IMG/VR virus record: IMGVR_UViG_3300035670_000938 | Coordinates: 1-30,644 of that record | Length of the DNA stretch: 30,644 bases | Reading direction: 5' to 3' (one strand) | DNA from: a virus | Shown: piece after piece, positions 30,482-30,644 of the stretch | How positions within the stretch are numbered: position 1 is the stretch's first letter | Layout: each line of letters starts with the position of its first letter | Notes under the pieces: generated by a model | What the model saw: the letters and a program-made list of their open reading frames with translations, nothing else | Database searches by the model: none | What the model was told of the DNA's origin: nothing | Made by a program: the position numbers and the translations under genes

Positions 30482-30533
30482 GCGCAATACGGCGCGCCAT
30501 CCAATCGTTTGCGCAATACGGCGCAACGGCGCA
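30482..30533 (+). repeat. Direct repeats GCGCAATACGGCGC plus ACGGCGCA units
   Basis: GCGCAATACGGCGC occurs at 30482-30495 and 30511-30524, 29 bp apart. Further ACGGCGCA units are at 30518 and 30526. They continue the ACGGCGC theme of the array 130-170 bp upstream. Confidence 0.55.
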
Positions 30534-30549
30534 GGCTTTCTGCCTGCGC
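30529..30549 (+). other. Hairpin just before the ribosome binding site of the next gene
   Basis: GCGCAGGC and GCCTGCGC form a perfect 8-bp stem with a TTTCT loop, ending a few bases before GAAAGGA. It may insulate or regulate translation of the gene starting at 30568. Confidence 0.5.
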
Positions 30550-30567
30550 GACAGAAAGGATCAGTCT

Positions 30568-30644
30568 ATGGACGACTGTTTCGCAACGGCTAACGCGGCC
30601 GGAATGTCCGTTCGCGTCGGCTACAAGGGGTCGAAGGATTCGAC
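30568..30644 (+). CDS. Start of a rightward gene, cut by the window edge
   Basis: ATG 30568 follows GAAAGGA at good spacing. The 25 visible residues (MDDCFATANAAGMSVRVGYK and GSKDS) stay open to the end. Too little is present to name a family. It lies in the same GC-rich rightward module as the 29781 gene. Confidence 0.55.
   Translation, partial: MDDCFATANAAGMSVRVGYKGSKDS

Noticed and set aside
30312-30533. CRISPR array
   Set aside because: Repeats are only 7-14 bp, partly tandem, and without spacers of uniform length.

Overview
This window is part of a long-tailed (siphovirus-type) bacteriophage genome, most likely one infecting an actinobacterium. The main reasons are the complete head-to-tail morphogenesis series, a very large tape measure protein of 2714 residues, a Gp37-like tail hub, a LamG-bearing distal tail protein, and actinophage-style small genes. 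The protein set and the roughly balanced base composition remind me of the large Streptomyces phages with genomes above 100 kb (cluster BE type). That assignment is from memory and was not tested. No bacterial housekeeping gene, tRNA, insertion sequence or CRISPR array is visible.

Layout, left to right. At 68-382 (+) is a small protein with two identical zinc-binding repeats. It converges on the end of a leftward structural operon running from 22472 down to 383. In transcription order this operon encodes a zinc-ribbon protein, an unrecognised conserved phage protein, a prohead protease fused to a scaffold-like C-terminus, a decoration protein, a lambda E-like major capsid protein, head-tail connector candidates, a tail-terminator candidate, the major tail tube protein, an HK97 gp10-like protein, the two tail assembly chaperones joined by a -1 frameshift site, the tape measure protein with built-in peptidoglycan-degrading modules, a collar-type fibre, a Dit carrying a LamG lectin-like insert, the hub, a collagen-like protein and a membrane-anchored coiled-coil protein. 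Terminase, portal and a free endolysin are absent and must lie elsewhere.

The late operon starts at a divergent control region (22476-22700). A rightward promoter for a small HTH-like protein and the leftward structural genes share an inverted 14-bp motif there. Right of it, a second leftward set (28850 to 22935) holds a LuxR-type HTH protein, a zinc ribbon, an HTH-metallophosphoesterase fusion, a DGQHR/ParB-like protein under a perfect sigma-70 consensus promoter, and a run of short overlapping genes. That run is headed by a protein with an FtsK-gamma-like winged helix. Good consensus promoters (26893-26921, 28883-28912, 29285-29313) suggest early transcription by the host polymerase.

From about 28915 rightwards the DNA becomes visibly richer in G+C. 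A 930-bp gene-free stretch holds promoters, iteron-like repeats and several stable hairpins. It is followed by rightward genes at 29781-30227 and from 30568 to the window edge. Between those two genes lies a repeat-rich spacer with 7-bp tandem ACGGCGC units and inverted repeats. The right end therefore looks like a separate genome module, perhaps near a genome end or replication region.
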